Source: Clostridia bacterium (GTDB lineage Bacteria > Bacillota > Clostridia > UMGS1810). Taken from it: a stretch of 64,000 nt of DNA. This document shows, in pieces, positions 35,850-44,094 of this stretch (positions are counted from its first letter, which is position 1; each line of letters opens with the position of its first letter). The notes beneath the pieces are model-generated. The model had not been told where the DNA came from. It saw nothing but the letters and a program-made list of their open reading frames with translations, and ran no database searches. The stretch covers positions 62,001 to 126,000 of the forward strand of contig JAGATB010000024.1 of assembly GCA_017621495.1 (NCBI GenBank). The letters are read 5' to 3'. A program made the position numbers and the translations under genes.

Positions 35850-35880
35850 ATCGGGCGATTCGTGAATCGCCCCTACAATA
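35850..35880. repeat. Short inverted repeat, remnant of an intergenic element
   Basis: GGGCGATTCGTGAATCGCCC, a 9-bp stem with CCTACAATACAA after it. Related by the CCTACA end to the element at 48528. Sits in the 49-nt gap between two genes of an operon. Confidence 0.55.
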
Positions 35881-35895
35881 CAATAAGGGAGATTA

Positions 35896-37443
35896 ATGAA
35901 TATGGATTTAATAATACTTATAATATGCCTTTTATGCAGTGCGGCTGCGTTTGGTTTATCCGTGATTAAGCTGATTCACTTCTTCCAGCTTAACTCCTAC
36001 AGAGCTGCAATACAGACAAGATGGATGAAGGCTAATCCCGGCAAGATAGTGCCAAACATTCTCTTTGGTGCACTGATGCTCATAGGCGGACTTACCGGCG
36101 ATTTAATCGGAGGGATAATCTTCATAGCGGCTGCACTTTTGGGCTTGGCGGCATCCAAACCCCAAAAAGCAAAGAAGCCCCTGGTATACACCATGCGTGT
36201 CAGAAGAATGCTTGCAACCGCTGCAGTTTTATACATAGCAGCTATAATAATAGGAACAGTGCTTGATTGGTCACTTGTATTCAGCGCAGTGTGCTTCATA
36301 CTCTGCCCGGTGTGGATACTTGTGGCAAACCTCATAAACCGCCCCCTTGAAATCGCCATAAGCAAGTATTATATAAATGATGCCAAGAAGATGCTCGCTT
36401 CATCAAATGCCAAGGTAATAGGCATCACGGGCAGCTACGGAAAGACCAGTGTCAAGTACTACCTCGCCACACTTCTCAAGGCTAAGTACAATGTACTCAT
36501 GACCCCGGAGAGCTTTAACACTCCCATGGGTGTGGTGATGACCATACGGGGCTCTCTGAATGCCCTGCACGAAGTATTCATCTGCGAAATGGGTGCCAAG
36601 AGAGTAGGCGAAATCAAAGAAATATGCGATATAGTACACCCGGATATGGGCATCATAACCTCGGTAGGGCCTCAGCACCTGGAGACCTTCAAGAGCTTGG
36701 ATAATATCAAAAAGACTAAATTTGAGCTGGCAGATTCACTGCCGGAGGGCGGTATACTGTTTCTCAACGGCAATGACGAAAACATAGCCGCCCACAAAGG
36801 AAACAGACCTCACACTGCCTACTCCGTAAACGGCTCTGCCCCATACAACGCATCAAATATCAGCTTAAGCGACAAGGGCACGCACTTCACGGTAACTGCT
36901 CCCGGCGGCGAAGAATGCGAATTTGTAACCAAGCTTATAGGTATGCACAACGTGCTCAACATTACCGGTGCCATAGCAGTGGCACACAGTATGGGAATAG
37001 AGCTTAAAGCTCTCAAAACTCAGGTAACAAAGCTGGAATCCGTACCCCACAGACTGGAGCTTATCAAACGGGGCAATGACATAATCATAGACGATGCATA
37101 CAACTCTAACCCCAGCGGCACCAAAGCCGCACTGGAGACCCTGTCCTACTTTGATGGTATGAAGATACTCCTGACCCCCGGTATGGTAGAGCTGGGTGCA
37201 AGGCAGGCGGAATTAAACCGTGAATTCGGTGAAAATGCCGCCAAGGTGTGTGACTATGTAATTCTGGTAGGACGGCATCAGACAGAGCCTATCAACGAAG
37301 GACTCCTAAAAGCGGGGTATCCCACGGACAAAATCTACATTGCAAACGATTTGAATGAGGCTATAAGCCACGCATATGCCCTTAATTCCAAGGGTGACAG
37401 AAAGATAATTCTTCTGGAAAATGACCTTCCGGACAACTATTAA
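35896..37443 (+). CDS. Membrane-fused Mur ligase, MurF-like
   Basis: 515 residues. Unlike standard MurF, the first 150 residues hold about five hydrophobic segments (IILIICLLCSAAAFGL, IVPNILFGALMLIGG, MLATAAVLYIAAIIIG, SAVCFILCPVWILVANL). The ligase core follows: ATP loop GITGSYGKTS near 177-186, EMGAKRVGEI near 234-243, LLTPGMVELG and DDAYNSNP. MurF adds D-Ala-D-Ala to the UDP-tripeptide; with ddl 19 nt downstream that is the expected partner. The membrane domain would place it at the lipid-linked stage or tether a substrate. A second soluble MurF would be expected elsewhere. Confidence 0.87.
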   Translation: MNMDLIILIICLLCSAAAFGLSVIKLIHFFQLNSYRAAIQTRWMKANPGKIVPNILFGALMLIGGLTGDLIGGIIFIAAALLGLAASKPQKAKKPLVYTMRVRRMLATAAVLYIAAIIIGTVLDWSLVFSAVCFILCPVWILVANLINRPLEIAISKYYINDAKKMLASSNAKVIGITGSYGKTSVKYYLATLLKAKYNVLMTPESFNTPMGVVMTIRGSLNALHEVFICEMGAKRVGEIKEICDIVHPDMGIITSVGPQHLETFKSLDNIKKTKFELADSLPEGGILFLNGNDENIAAHKGNRPHTAYSVNGSAPYNASNISLSDKGTHFTVTAPGGEECEFVTKLIGMHNVLNITGAIAVAHSMGIELKALKTQVTKLESVPHRLELIKRGNDIIIDDAYNSNPSGTKAALETLSYFDGMKILLTPGMVELGARQAELNREFGENAAKVCDYVILVGRHQTEPINEGLLKAGYPTDKIYIANDLNEAISHAYALNSKGDRKIILLENDLPDNY

Positions 37444-37462
37444 TATAAAGGACTGATAATTT

Positions 37463-38668
37463 ATGAAAATTAAACTTGCAGTATTATTCGGCGGCAAAAG
37501 CGTAGAGCACGAGATATCAATCATCTCGGCTGTGCAGGCCATGAGGTACATAAACCGCGATAAGTACGATGTGATACCCGTATACATCACCAAAACCAAT
37601 GAAATGTACCACAGCGAGGATATGGTAAATATCGAAGAATTCTCCAAGCTGAAGGCACTGCTCAAAAAGAGCCGCAGAGTTACCTTCAGTGTAGAAAACG
37701 GCAGAACCATGCTGGTGAAAACTCACACCAAGGCATTTGAAAAGAAGCTCGTAAGCGAAATCGACCTTGCATTCCCCATAGTACACGGTACCAACTGCGA
37801 GGACGGCACCCTCCACGGATATCTCAAGATGATGAACCTGCCATTGGTGGGCTGCGATATCACCGCTTCCGCAATCGGCATGGACAAATACTACATGAAG
37901 ACTGTATTTAAAGATAACGGCATACCCGTGCTGGACTGCAAATGCTTCACTGCAAAGGACTACAATACCTCTGCCGACACGGTAGCACAGACTATAGAAG
38001 ACACCATAGGCTATCCGGTAATTATAAAGCCGGTAAACCTCGGCTCCAGTGTGGGTATAAGCAAGGCGGCAAACAGAGATGAGCTGGACGATGCACTTCA
38101 GAATGCATTTAACTTCGCCGGTAAAATCTTAGCCGAAAGAGCTGTGGAAAACTTAAAGGAAGTAAACTGCTCCGTGCTGGGTGACATAGACGAAGCTCAG
38201 GCCAGCGAGTGCGAAGAGCCCGTAAACTCCGACAAAATCCTAAGCTACGAGGACAAATACACCTCCGGCGGCAAAGGCGGTGCAAAGGGCGGCTCCAAAG
38301 GCGGCTCCAAAGGCATGGCAAGCTTAAAGAGAAAAATCCCCGCCGACATTACACCCGAGCAGAGAGATACCATAAGAGAAATGGCAGTAAATGCATTTAA
38401 GTGTCTGGGCTGCAACGGTATAGTAAGAATCGACTTTATGATAGATAAGTCTACAGGGGAAATCTTCTTAAATGAGATTAATACAATCCCCGGTTCGCTG
38501 TCATTCTACCTATGGGAACCGCTGGGTGTTAAGTACACGGAGCTTCTGGACAGAATGATACAGATTGCTCTTAAACGCAACCGCGAGCAAGCGGAAATCT
38601 CCTACGCGTTTGACACAAACGTGCTGGAGGGTGTAAGCTTCGGCGGAGCTAAAGGAAGTAAAATGTAA
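37463..38668 (+). CDS. ddl: D-alanine--D-alanine ligase with an expanded Gly/Lys loop
   Basis: 401 residues, about 40 more than usual. It has the ATP-grasp fold: FGGKSVEHEISIISA at the N-terminus, HGTNCEDGTLHGYL, VIIKPVNLGSSVGI, and FLNEINTIPGSLSFYLWE. It ligates two D-alanines for peptidoglycan. The omega-loop motif SYEDKY is present with its tyrosine, as in D-Ala-D-Ala rather than D-Ala-D-Lac enzymes (inference). Directly after it, at about 268-284, is a GGKGGAKGGSKGGSKG insert followed by MASLKRKIPADI. The insert is encoded by 12-bp tandem repeats and lies in the lid over the active site. Confidence 0.94.
   Translation: MKIKLAVLFGGKSVEHEISIISAVQAMRYINRDKYDVIPVYITKTNEMYHSEDMVNIEEFSKLKALLKKSRRVTFSVENGRTMLVKTHTKAFEKKLVSEIDLAFPIVHGTNCEDGTLHGYLKMMNLPLVGCDITASAIGMDKYYMKTVFKDNGIPVLDCKCFTAKDYNTSADTVAQTIEDTIGYPVIIKPVNLGSSVGISKAANRDELDDALQNAFNFAGKILAERAVENLKEVNCSVLGDIDEAQASECEEPVNSDKILSYEDKYTSGGKGGAKGGSKGGSKGMASLKRKIPADITPEQRDTIREMAVNAFKCLGCNGIVRIDFMIDKSTGEIFLNEINTIPGSLSFYLWEPLGVKYTELLDRMIQIALKRNREQAEISYAFDTNVLEGVSFGGAKGSKM
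38266..38314 (+). repeat. Tandem GGCGGCKMCAAA repeats inside ddl
   Basis: Four imperfect 12-bp units encoding GGKGGAKGGSKGGSKG in the omega loop of Ddl; two units are identical (GGCGGCTCCAAA). Likely produced by slippage; number may vary between strains. Confidence 0.8.
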
Positions 38669-38700
38669 TTGTGATTTTTGAGTAAAATGATAATCCTAAG

Positions 38701-38756
38701 CAAATAAGCATACCCTTATCGACTGTGGAAGGTTTCGATAAGGGTATGCTTATTTG
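38701..38756. terminator. Perfect 22-bp bidirectional terminator after ddl
   Basis: 22-bp perfect stem (38701-38722 with 38735-38756) around a 12-nt loop, between the ddl operon and the convergent Ig-like gene. The stem core AAGGGTATGC resembles that of the terminator at 17822 (AAGGGCATAC). Confidence 0.82.
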
Positions 38757-38761
38757 TAGTT

Positions 38762-39142
38762 CTATTTGCTGATATTTTTTGTTACTGTGATTTCGGTTGT
38801 GTTTGATTTTACCTTGCCGTCTTTGGTTTCTATGTGAAATTTCATAGTACCCTCTGCCTTTGGCGTAATTGATATTACAGGGTATCTTATAACACTTAAT
38901 CCCTCCATACTGCATTTAATATCTGCGATTTCAGGATTATCCGAGACAATGCGAAGACTTCTGATATCTGTAAATATCCCACCTGAGACATCTATGATAA
39001 ATCCGCAGTCCTCACCTACATAAATTTCTTCCTTTGATAAATCCCTCACCTTTATACTGCGGACGGGTGCAAAATAGCACGCTGCGACGATAACTGCAAT
39101 TACTGCTGCAGCAATACAGGCAATTTTTAATCTTTTGTTCAT
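38762..39142 (-). CDS. Small membrane-anchored Ig-like protein, copy 2
   Basis: 126 residues, ATG at 39142 after AAAGGAGAAG. N-terminal anchor at about 5-25, then PVRSIKVRDLSKEEIYVGEDCGFIIDVSGGIFTDI, nearly the same order of residues as copy 1 at 31879, through SDNPEIADIKCSMEGLSVIRYP and the shared DGKVKSNT. Roughly 60 percent of positions look identical by eye, the anchor being least conserved. Like copy 1 it follows a long terminator-bearing leader and neighbours a DUF4143 ATPase, here divergently transcribed. Function unknown. Confidence 0.82.
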   Translation of the reverse strand: MNKRLKIACIAAAVIAVIVAACYFAPVRSIKVRDLSKEEIYVGEDCGFIIDVSGGIFTDIRSLRIVSDNPEIADIKCSMEGLSVIRYPVISITPKAEGTMKFHIETKDGKVKSNTTEITVTKNISK

Positions 39143-39394
39143 TTCTCTTCTCCTTTGTGATTAGAATAAATAAAAAAATGCGTAGCCCCTCTCTTCAAGA
39201 GAAACTACGCAAAAAAAACGCAGTGACTCAAGTTTCTGAAGGTTGCTACACACTTTTTTAACCATAACACTAAACACCGTTTAAGAGTATGATGAAACAA
39301 GAGTGTACGCTTTTTACATATAGCGTACCTCTTAAATCGATGTTTATTCAAATAGTATTATGCCAACATATAGCATAGTTAAAAAAGTAGTAGC
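39143..39394 (-). ncRNA. Structured leader RNA with terminator upstream of Ig-like gene, copy 2
   Basis: From a start near 39394, GCTACTACTTTTTTAACTAT (39394-39375) pairs with ATGGTTAAAAAAGTGTGTAGC (39265-39245). Inside, TAAACATCGATTTAAGAG (39346-39329) pairs with CTCTTAAACGGTGTTTA (39287-39271), and GTACGC / GCGTAC (39328-39323 with 39310-39305) forms the apical hairpin. Downstream, CACTGCGTTTTTTTTGCG precedes a terminator hairpin (39210-39180, GCGTAG...CTACGC) with seven U, 30 nt before the ribosome site. The arrangement closing stem, CTGCG-U-tract-GCG, terminator, ORF is shared with copy 1 although the stem sequences differ, which implies compensatory change and conserved structure. Confidence 0.68.
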
Positions 39395-39400
39395 ACGATT

Positions 39401-39429
39401 ATTATAGCACAAAAGCTAATAAATTACAA
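39401..39429 (-). promoter_or_regulatory. Promoter of leader RNA copy 2
   Basis: Minus-strand TTGTAA (39429-39424), 17-bp spacer, TATAAT (39406-39401), identical hexamers and spacing to the promoter of copy 1. Confidence 0.75.
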
Positions 39430-39447
39430 GTAATTTTCAAAAAATAT

Positions 39448-39535
39448 ATCCTACTGAAAACTATTGCGTTTTTTTAAATAGTTTTCACTACTACTGAAAA
39501 CTTTTGTTGACAATTGAAAAAGTTTTCAGTATAAT
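39448..39535 (+). promoter_or_regulatory. Palindromic repeat and consensus promoter before the second ATPase gene
   Basis: 39448-39490 is ATCCTACTGAAAACT...ATAGTTTTCACTA, an inverted repeat whose near-copy lies after the gene at 40754. A second inverted repeat, ACTGAAAACTTTT (39493-39505) with AAAAAGTTTTCAGT (39517-39530), embraces the promoter TTGACA (39507-39512), 17 bp, TATAAT (39530-39535). RNA polymerase would compete with whatever binds this palindrome, so repression, perhaps by the encoded ATPase, is likely. Confidence 0.68.
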
Positions 39536-39555
39536 ATAAATACGAGGTGATTCAC

Positions 39556-40746
39556 ATGATATACAGAGAACACTATATAAAAGACATACGACCATTCTAT
39601 GACTCGGATTTAATAAAAATTATAACCGGAATCCGTCGTTCGGGAAAGTCTATAATCCTGCAGCAAATTGCCGATGAAATTCGCAAAACTACAGACAACA
39701 TAATTTATCTTAATTTTGAAGATGTTCTTATTTCTTCAAATATTTCCACCGGAAAAGCACTGATACAATACGTTGAAGAAAATCGAAAGCAAGGCAGCAA
39801 GTGCTATCTGTTTTTTGACGAGATACAAGAGCTTGATAACTGGCAGGAAGCATGCAAAACCCTTCGACTGTATGATTATTCCGTATTTATAACGGGCTCC
39901 AACTCCAAGCTTCTGTCGGGCGAGTTCACAAAAGAGCTCAGCGGAAGGTATGTTTCTTTCCGTGTAAGACCATTTGTATACAAAGAAATACTGGAATATG
40001 CAAATGAGTTGAGTAAAGAAATATCGATTACCGATTATTTAATCTGGGGTGGATTTCCGAAGCGTTTTGAGTTTGACACTGCAGATGCACAACGAATATA
40101 TTTGAACGATTTGGACAATACCATTGTCATAAATGACCTTATACGAAGATATAAAATACGCAAAGAAAGTCTTTTTAAAAGTCTCGTCAACTATGTACTG
40201 CGCTCAAACAGCAGGATTTTTTCTGCAAATTCAATACGTGACTACATCAGAAGAGAGCATGACTCCTGCTCTGTCAACACAATTATGAAATATCTGGGAT
40301 ATCTGGAAGAAGCTTATATTATTGACTCAATTAAACAATTTTCTCCTAAAACAAAAAAGGAGCTCAGCTTCTTTGTTAAAATATATAATGCAGATGTGGC
40401 TCTCAATTCTTTGCGATGCTTTGATAACAGATATGACCTGACACACAATTTGGAAAACATTGTATACAATGAACTTGTTTACATGGGATATAAAGTATGG
40501 GTATATAACAATGCCGGCAAGGAAATTGACTTTCTCGCCCAAAATGAAAACAAAAAATATTATATTCAGGTAGCATACAGTGTAGCTGAAGATAAGGCAT
40601 ACTCACGAGAATTTGATGCCTTTAAAAATCTGGACAATCTGTCTCAAAAAATAATTATAACCAATGACGATATCGACTATTCAACAAGCTCTGTGCGCCA
40701 CATTAAATTAAAAGACTTTCTTGTAATGACTTCTATGGATGATTAG
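39556..40746 (+). CDS. AAA/DUF4143 ATPase, second copy
   Basis: 396 residues from the ATG at 39556 (GAGGTG 7 nt before). Walker A GIRRSGKS at 25-32, Walker B CYLFFDEIQE at 83-92, sensor TGSNSKLLSGE. The C-terminal part has GKEIDFLA followed by YYIQVAYS, where the EVK of a PD-(D/E)xK site is replaced by QVA, so nuclease activity is doubtful, unlike the copy at 30308. Overall similarity to that copy is limited; they are different subfamilies rather than a recent duplication. It is flanked on both sides by the same palindromic sequence. Confidence 0.86.
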   Translation: MIYREHYIKDIRPFYDSDLIKIITGIRRSGKSIILQQIADEIRKTTDNIIYLNFEDVLISSNISTGKALIQYVEENRKQGSKCYLFFDEIQELDNWQEACKTLRLYDYSVFITGSNSKLLSGEFTKELSGRYVSFRVRPFVYKEILEYANELSKEISITDYLIWGGFPKRFEFDTADAQRIYLNDLDNTIVINDLIRRYKIRKESLFKSLVNYVLRSNSRIFSANSIRDYIRREHDSCSVNTIMKYLGYLEEAYIIDSIKQFSPKTKKELSFFVKIYNADVALNSLRCFDNRYDLTHNLENIVYNELVYMGYKVWVYNNAGKEIDFLAQNENKKYYIQVAYSVAEDKAYSREFDAFKNLDNLSQKIIITNDDIDYSTSSVRHIKLKDFLVMTSMDD

Positions 40747-40753
40747 AAATTAA

Positions 40754-40800
40754 ATCCTACTGAAAACTTTTTCGGTTTTTGAAATAGTTTTCAGTAGGAT
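40754..40800. repeat. Palindromic repeat after the second ATPase gene
   Basis: ATCCTACTGAAAACT...AGTTTTCAGTAGGAT, a 15-bp perfect inverted repeat of 47 bp. Over its first 43 nt it matches 39448-39490 at all but a few positions, making direct repeats around the ATPase gene. It may also terminate the gene. Confidence 0.72.
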
Positions 40801-40864
40801 TTGTTGTCGTATATAAATTATAGTTTTTGTTTTTATTCATGCCATTTTTCCTCATAGTAAGAAT

Positions 40865-40990
40865 TGAGCCCTTGCGCAGAAACGCAAGGGCATATCTTCC
40901 ATTGGGACTTCTTTATAAAGGTGTTACCCTCACACCTAATCTTTGATGGGGACTTCTTTTTGTAGGTGCTACCCTCGCACCCTATCTTCG
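40865..40990 (-). ncRNA. Candidate structured RNA with tandem 45-nt hairpin units
   Basis: Read on the minus strand from the promoter at 41024-40996: GGGTGCGAGGGTAGCACC hairpin (40982-40965), GAAGTCCC, AGGTGTGAGGGTAACACCT hairpin (40937-40919), GAAGTCCC, then GCCCTTGCG-tttctg-CGCAAGGGC (40891-40868). The first two units repeat with a 45-nt period and share the loop GAGGGTA and the single-stranded AAGAAGTCCC. Both hairpins keep pairing while their closing bases change (GC against GT/AC). No reading frame with a ribosome site is found. Presumably a small RNA of about 125 nt; class unknown to me. Confidence 0.55.
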
Positions 40991-40995
40991 ATTAT

Positions 40996-41024
40996 ATTTT
41001 ACCACAGTATCTTGTTTTTGTCAA
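40996..41024 (-). promoter_or_regulatory. Promoter of the candidate hairpin RNA
   Basis: Minus-strand TTGACA (41024-41019), 17-bp spacer, TAAAAT (41001-40996). It directs transcription only into the hairpin array, which supports the RNA being real. Confidence 0.7.
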
Positions 41025-41149
41025 TATAAATGGTACAATTTCTCGAATTTAGGAAGATATATTTATTATATGCAAATCATCATCAAATAATACTTTGTAA
41101 AATATAATTGAATTTCTGCTTGCATTAAGTTTTATACTGTACTTATTAT

Positions 41150-42892
41150 TTAAAACTCCGCATCAAACAGATTGGGGATTTCTTCGTTTGATTGGGGGGT
41201 GATTTTTTTGATGACTATTTTGAAGCTGGTCATGCCGTCCTTGGATTTTTCGGCGAAGGGGCCGCAGTTTTCGCCGTATTCCAGGGCGAGTCTTTCGTGG
41301 ACGTTTTTGAGACCGAAGCCGGATGAATAGCCTTTGTTGTTAATCTGTTCAAGCTTTTTATCATCTATCCGGGCGCCGTTGTTTGATACCACAAACTCTA
41401 TGCGATTTCCGGGGATTTCCTTTCCGGTGATACGCAGGATGCCTTTTCGCTTTGCCTTTCTGATGCCGTGCTTGATGGCATTTTCCACCAAGGGCTGCAG
41501 GGAAATCTTGACTATGAGATTACTCATTATATTTTCATCCACATCTATCTCCACCTCAAACAAATCCGGGAAGCGGAGCTGCTCCACGTGCAGATAGCTT
41601 TTAACATGTCTGAGCTCATCTTTTATGGTTATGAGGTTCTCCCCGCCGCTTAAGCCTATTCTGAAAAATGTGGCAAGTGCATAAGTCACATTCTCTATAT
41701 CCTTTTGTTTTTTGATTACAGCCATGCAGGTGATGGTATCCAGTGCATTGTAGATAAAGTGCGGATTTATCTGTGCCTGCAGGGTGCGAATCTCTGCTAT
41801 TCTTTGCTTTTCGCTGATTTCGGCATTCTCCGTCATGAGAGTATTTATGGTGTTCACCATTTGGGAGAAGCTGTCCTCCAGTGCATAGAGCTCATTTGAT
41901 GATTTGAAGTCCACTCCGTCTGCAGGATTACGTGCGAATGCCTTGATGCTTTTTTGGAAATCCACCAGCTGACGGAGCATCTTTCTGGTGAGCATCACCA
42001 CAAAGATAAAGGACACCACAAGCATGAGCATTATGATGAGCGATATACGCTTGTTTATCCTGCCAACTATACTGTGGAGACTGTCGGAGGATATCATCTC
42101 GGTTATCTGCACAGGAGTGGCGAGGGTCTCATAATCCATGGTGTAGTTTTGCACTATGTTTCTTTCGTCACCGGAATCAATGATGTAGACCTTGCTGCCC
42201 AGGATATCCTTGTCCGCACAGGATATGACTACATCATTCACCGTAACGAAAAATGTGGTATCGGCAAGCATGGAGCTGTCATAGAGAGATGACATGAATT
42301 CCTCATTGATATATATTATGAAATACCCTGCATCATATGTGCTGTAGTAATTATACAGCCTTTTGCCTATGGCGATATAATGATTGCCGCCATCCTCCAC
42401 TATGCCGTCATAAATGCTTATCTTCATCCTGTCACCGGCAGCTATAAACTCCACATCGGGCATATCATAGCCGGGGTAGCCGTCCTTGCTGTAGCGAAAT
42501 ACCTCACCGTTATCCGACACGAAATCTATGCCGTATATCCACTTATGGGTATTTAAAAATGTGTCTATATTGGTATATAGCTCTACATTCTTTTCTTCAT
42601 AGCTCAGGGTCTCATTCATGATTGTGTTGTAGAGCTCATTCCACACAGATATATTAACCGCCGTAATGCCAATCTGAGTGAATTTGGTGTTTATGGTCTG
42701 CTCAAAGTCATGGTATACGGTTTCCAGATATTGAGCGAAATACCGGTTAATGGCGGAATTTGACACAAAGTATGCCGAAGCGGCATTGAGCAGAAGTGCC
42801 ACCGTAAGAATAAATATAAAGAAATATGAAATTATAATTGTCTGCACGGAGTTTCTCCGCACAAATTCACCAATTATCCTGCGCATAATCAC
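41150..42892 (-). CDS. YesM-type sensor histidine kinase
   Basis: 580 residues. Membrane segment at about 18-42, outside sensor of about 240 residues (Cache-like), second segment near 282-302 (LIIMLMLVVSFIFVVML), HAMP, then the kinase with phosphoacceptor in LQAQINPHFIYNALDTI, N-box PLVENAIKHGI and GFGLKNVHERL. YesM/LytS-family kinases with AraC-type regulators usually govern polysaccharide use in Firmicutes. It overlaps the response regulator by 4 nt. The likely output is the importer and rhamnosidase encoded divergently at 45243-50769. Confidence 0.9.
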   Translation of the reverse strand: MIMRRIIGEFVRRNSVQTIIISYFFIFILTVALLLNAASAYFVSNSAINRYFAQYLETVYHDFEQTINTKFTQIGITAVNISVWNELYNTIMNETLSYEEKNVELYTNIDTFLNTHKWIYGIDFVSDNGEVFRYSKDGYPGYDMPDVEFIAAGDRMKISIYDGIVEDGGNHYIAIGKRLYNYYSTYDAGYFIIYINEEFMSSLYDSSMLADTTFFVTVNDVVISCADKDILGSKVYIIDSGDERNIVQNYTMDYETLATPVQITEMISSDSLHSIVGRINKRISLIIMLMLVVSFIFVVMLTRKMLRQLVDFQKSIKAFARNPADGVDFKSSNELYALEDSFSQMVNTINTLMTENAEISEKQRIAEIRTLQAQINPHFIYNALDTITCMAVIKKQKDIENVTYALATFFRIGLSGGENLITIKDELRHVKSYLHVEQLRFPDLFEVEIDVDENIMSNLIVKISLQPLVENAIKHGIRKAKRKGILRITGKEIPGNRIEFVVSNNGARIDDKKLEQINNKGYSSGFGLKNVHERLALEYGENCGPFAEKSKDGMTSFKIVIKKITPQSNEEIPNLFDAEF

Positions 42893-44094
42893 ACCTCTGT
42901 ACCCCGGTAATGTTTGGGCGAATGACCGGTTACCTTTTTGAATATTTCATAAAAGTGCTTCATATCATTGTAGCCTACTTTAAAGGCTATCTCGGTGATT
43001 TTGAGGTCGCCCTTCTTCACAAGCTCCACCGCAATGGATATCCTGTGATAGGTGATGTGCTCGCCTACGGTCTTACCCGTCTCCTGCTTAAACTTCCTCA
43101 TGAGAGTACGCCTGCTTACAAAAAGCTCCGTGGCGAGATTGTCTATGTTTACATTGTGATTGTAATTCGCCTCGATGTATTCTATGGCTTTCTGTATCAA
43201 GGGTGAGTAATCATCTATCGATGCTTCTTTGCCACGGGTATCGCCCTCAGATACCGCGGCGTAGTCTGCCACACCCTTGCGAGCCTGTTTGTAGGCACGT
43301 TTTATCATGAGTATATTATGAAACACACCGCTTGCCGAAATCTGTGCATCAGTGTCCAAATGACGCTTCAGCTGATTTTTCACATCTGTAAGCATGTCAT
43401 AAATACCCCTATCGCTGTCGGCGTCACCGTAGAAAGCCAGGATTGCAGTTTCATTGTGGCTTATCTTCTTGGTGTAGGCTTTCATCCTGTTGACATTGGC
43501 ACAGTAATTGACCGTCTCGTGAATGATATCGTCGGCACCCTTCAACGCATCGGCATGGGGAAACCACAGCACACCCACCGAATATCTGCCGCTGTGGGGA
43601 TCGATACTGTTTTCACGGCAGGCTGTCTCAGCATTGGAGTTATTTACCAGCACGTCCAAAAAGCTCTGCCAGTGCATGTTTCCGGTATGGGCATCGATTA
43701 CAGCCTTTTCCATGCGTTTTTTCTCAATTTTCTTGCGTGCGGATACCACAGCATTTATTATGACCTCGTTTTGTATGGGTTTCAATATATATGCTGACAC
43801 CTGATTTTCCAGGGCATGCTTGGCAAAGGAAAAGTTCTCATAGCCGGTGAGGATAATCAGCTCCACGTATTTATCGTTCTCACGGATTGTGGTGATGAAG
43901 TCCAGCCCGTCTGCTCCGTTCATCATGATATCGGTTATTATGATATCGGGGCTGTACTTTTCATACTGCTGCAGTGCATCAAATCCGTCCGAAGCCTCCG
44001 CCACGATTTGGCACCCTATCGCCTCCCAGTCTATGGTCTCCCTGAGCCTTTGGCGAACGATAGGTTCGTCATCTATTATCATAAGATTAATCAT
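42889..44094 (-). CDS. YesN-type response regulator with AraC DNA-binding domain
   Basis: 401 residues from the ATG at 44094, chosen because AGGGAG lies 9 nt upstream; a longer frame to 44145 would extend deep into the upstream gene. Receiver with D8/D9 and phosphoacceptor D55 (IIITDIMMNGADG). A middle region of about 170 residues precedes two AraC helix-turn-helix motifs (IDNLATELFVSRRTLMRKF and ITEIAFKVGYNDMKHFYEIF) ending HYRGTEV. It would bind paired direct repeats such as the TTGGCACAA pair at 45138-45168. It overlaps the sensor gene before it by 8 nt and the kinase after it by 4 nt. Confidence 0.91.
   Translation of the reverse strand: MINLMIIDDEPIVRQRLRETIDWEAIGCQIVAEASDGFDALQQYEKYSPDIIITDIMMNGADGLDFITTIRENDKYVELIILTGYENFSFAKHALENQVSAYILKPIQNEVIINAVVSARKKIEKKRMEKAVIDAHTGNMHWQSFLDVLVNNSNAETACRENSIDPHSGRYSVGVLWFPHADALKGADDIIHETVNYCANVNRMKAYTKKISHNETAILAFYGDADSDRGIYDMLTDVKNQLKRHLDTDAQISASGVFHNILMIKRAYKQARKGVADYAAVSEGDTRGKEASIDDYSPLIQKAIEYIEANYNHNVNIDNLATELFVSRRTLMRKFKQETGKTVGEHITYHRISIAVELVKKGDLKITEIAFKVGYNDMKHFYEIFKKVTGHSPKHYRGTEV

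Noticed and set aside
40757..40855. A 32-residue minus-strand frame (MRKNGMNKNKNYNLY...) downstream of the hairpin RNA.
   Set aside because: No Shine-Dalgarno, and its end lies in the palindromic repeat; composition is simply A-rich.
40865..40990. The 45-nt repeats as a CRISPR array.
   Set aside because: Only two units, with hairpins and linkers both conserved, so there is no variable spacer, and no cas gene is nearby.
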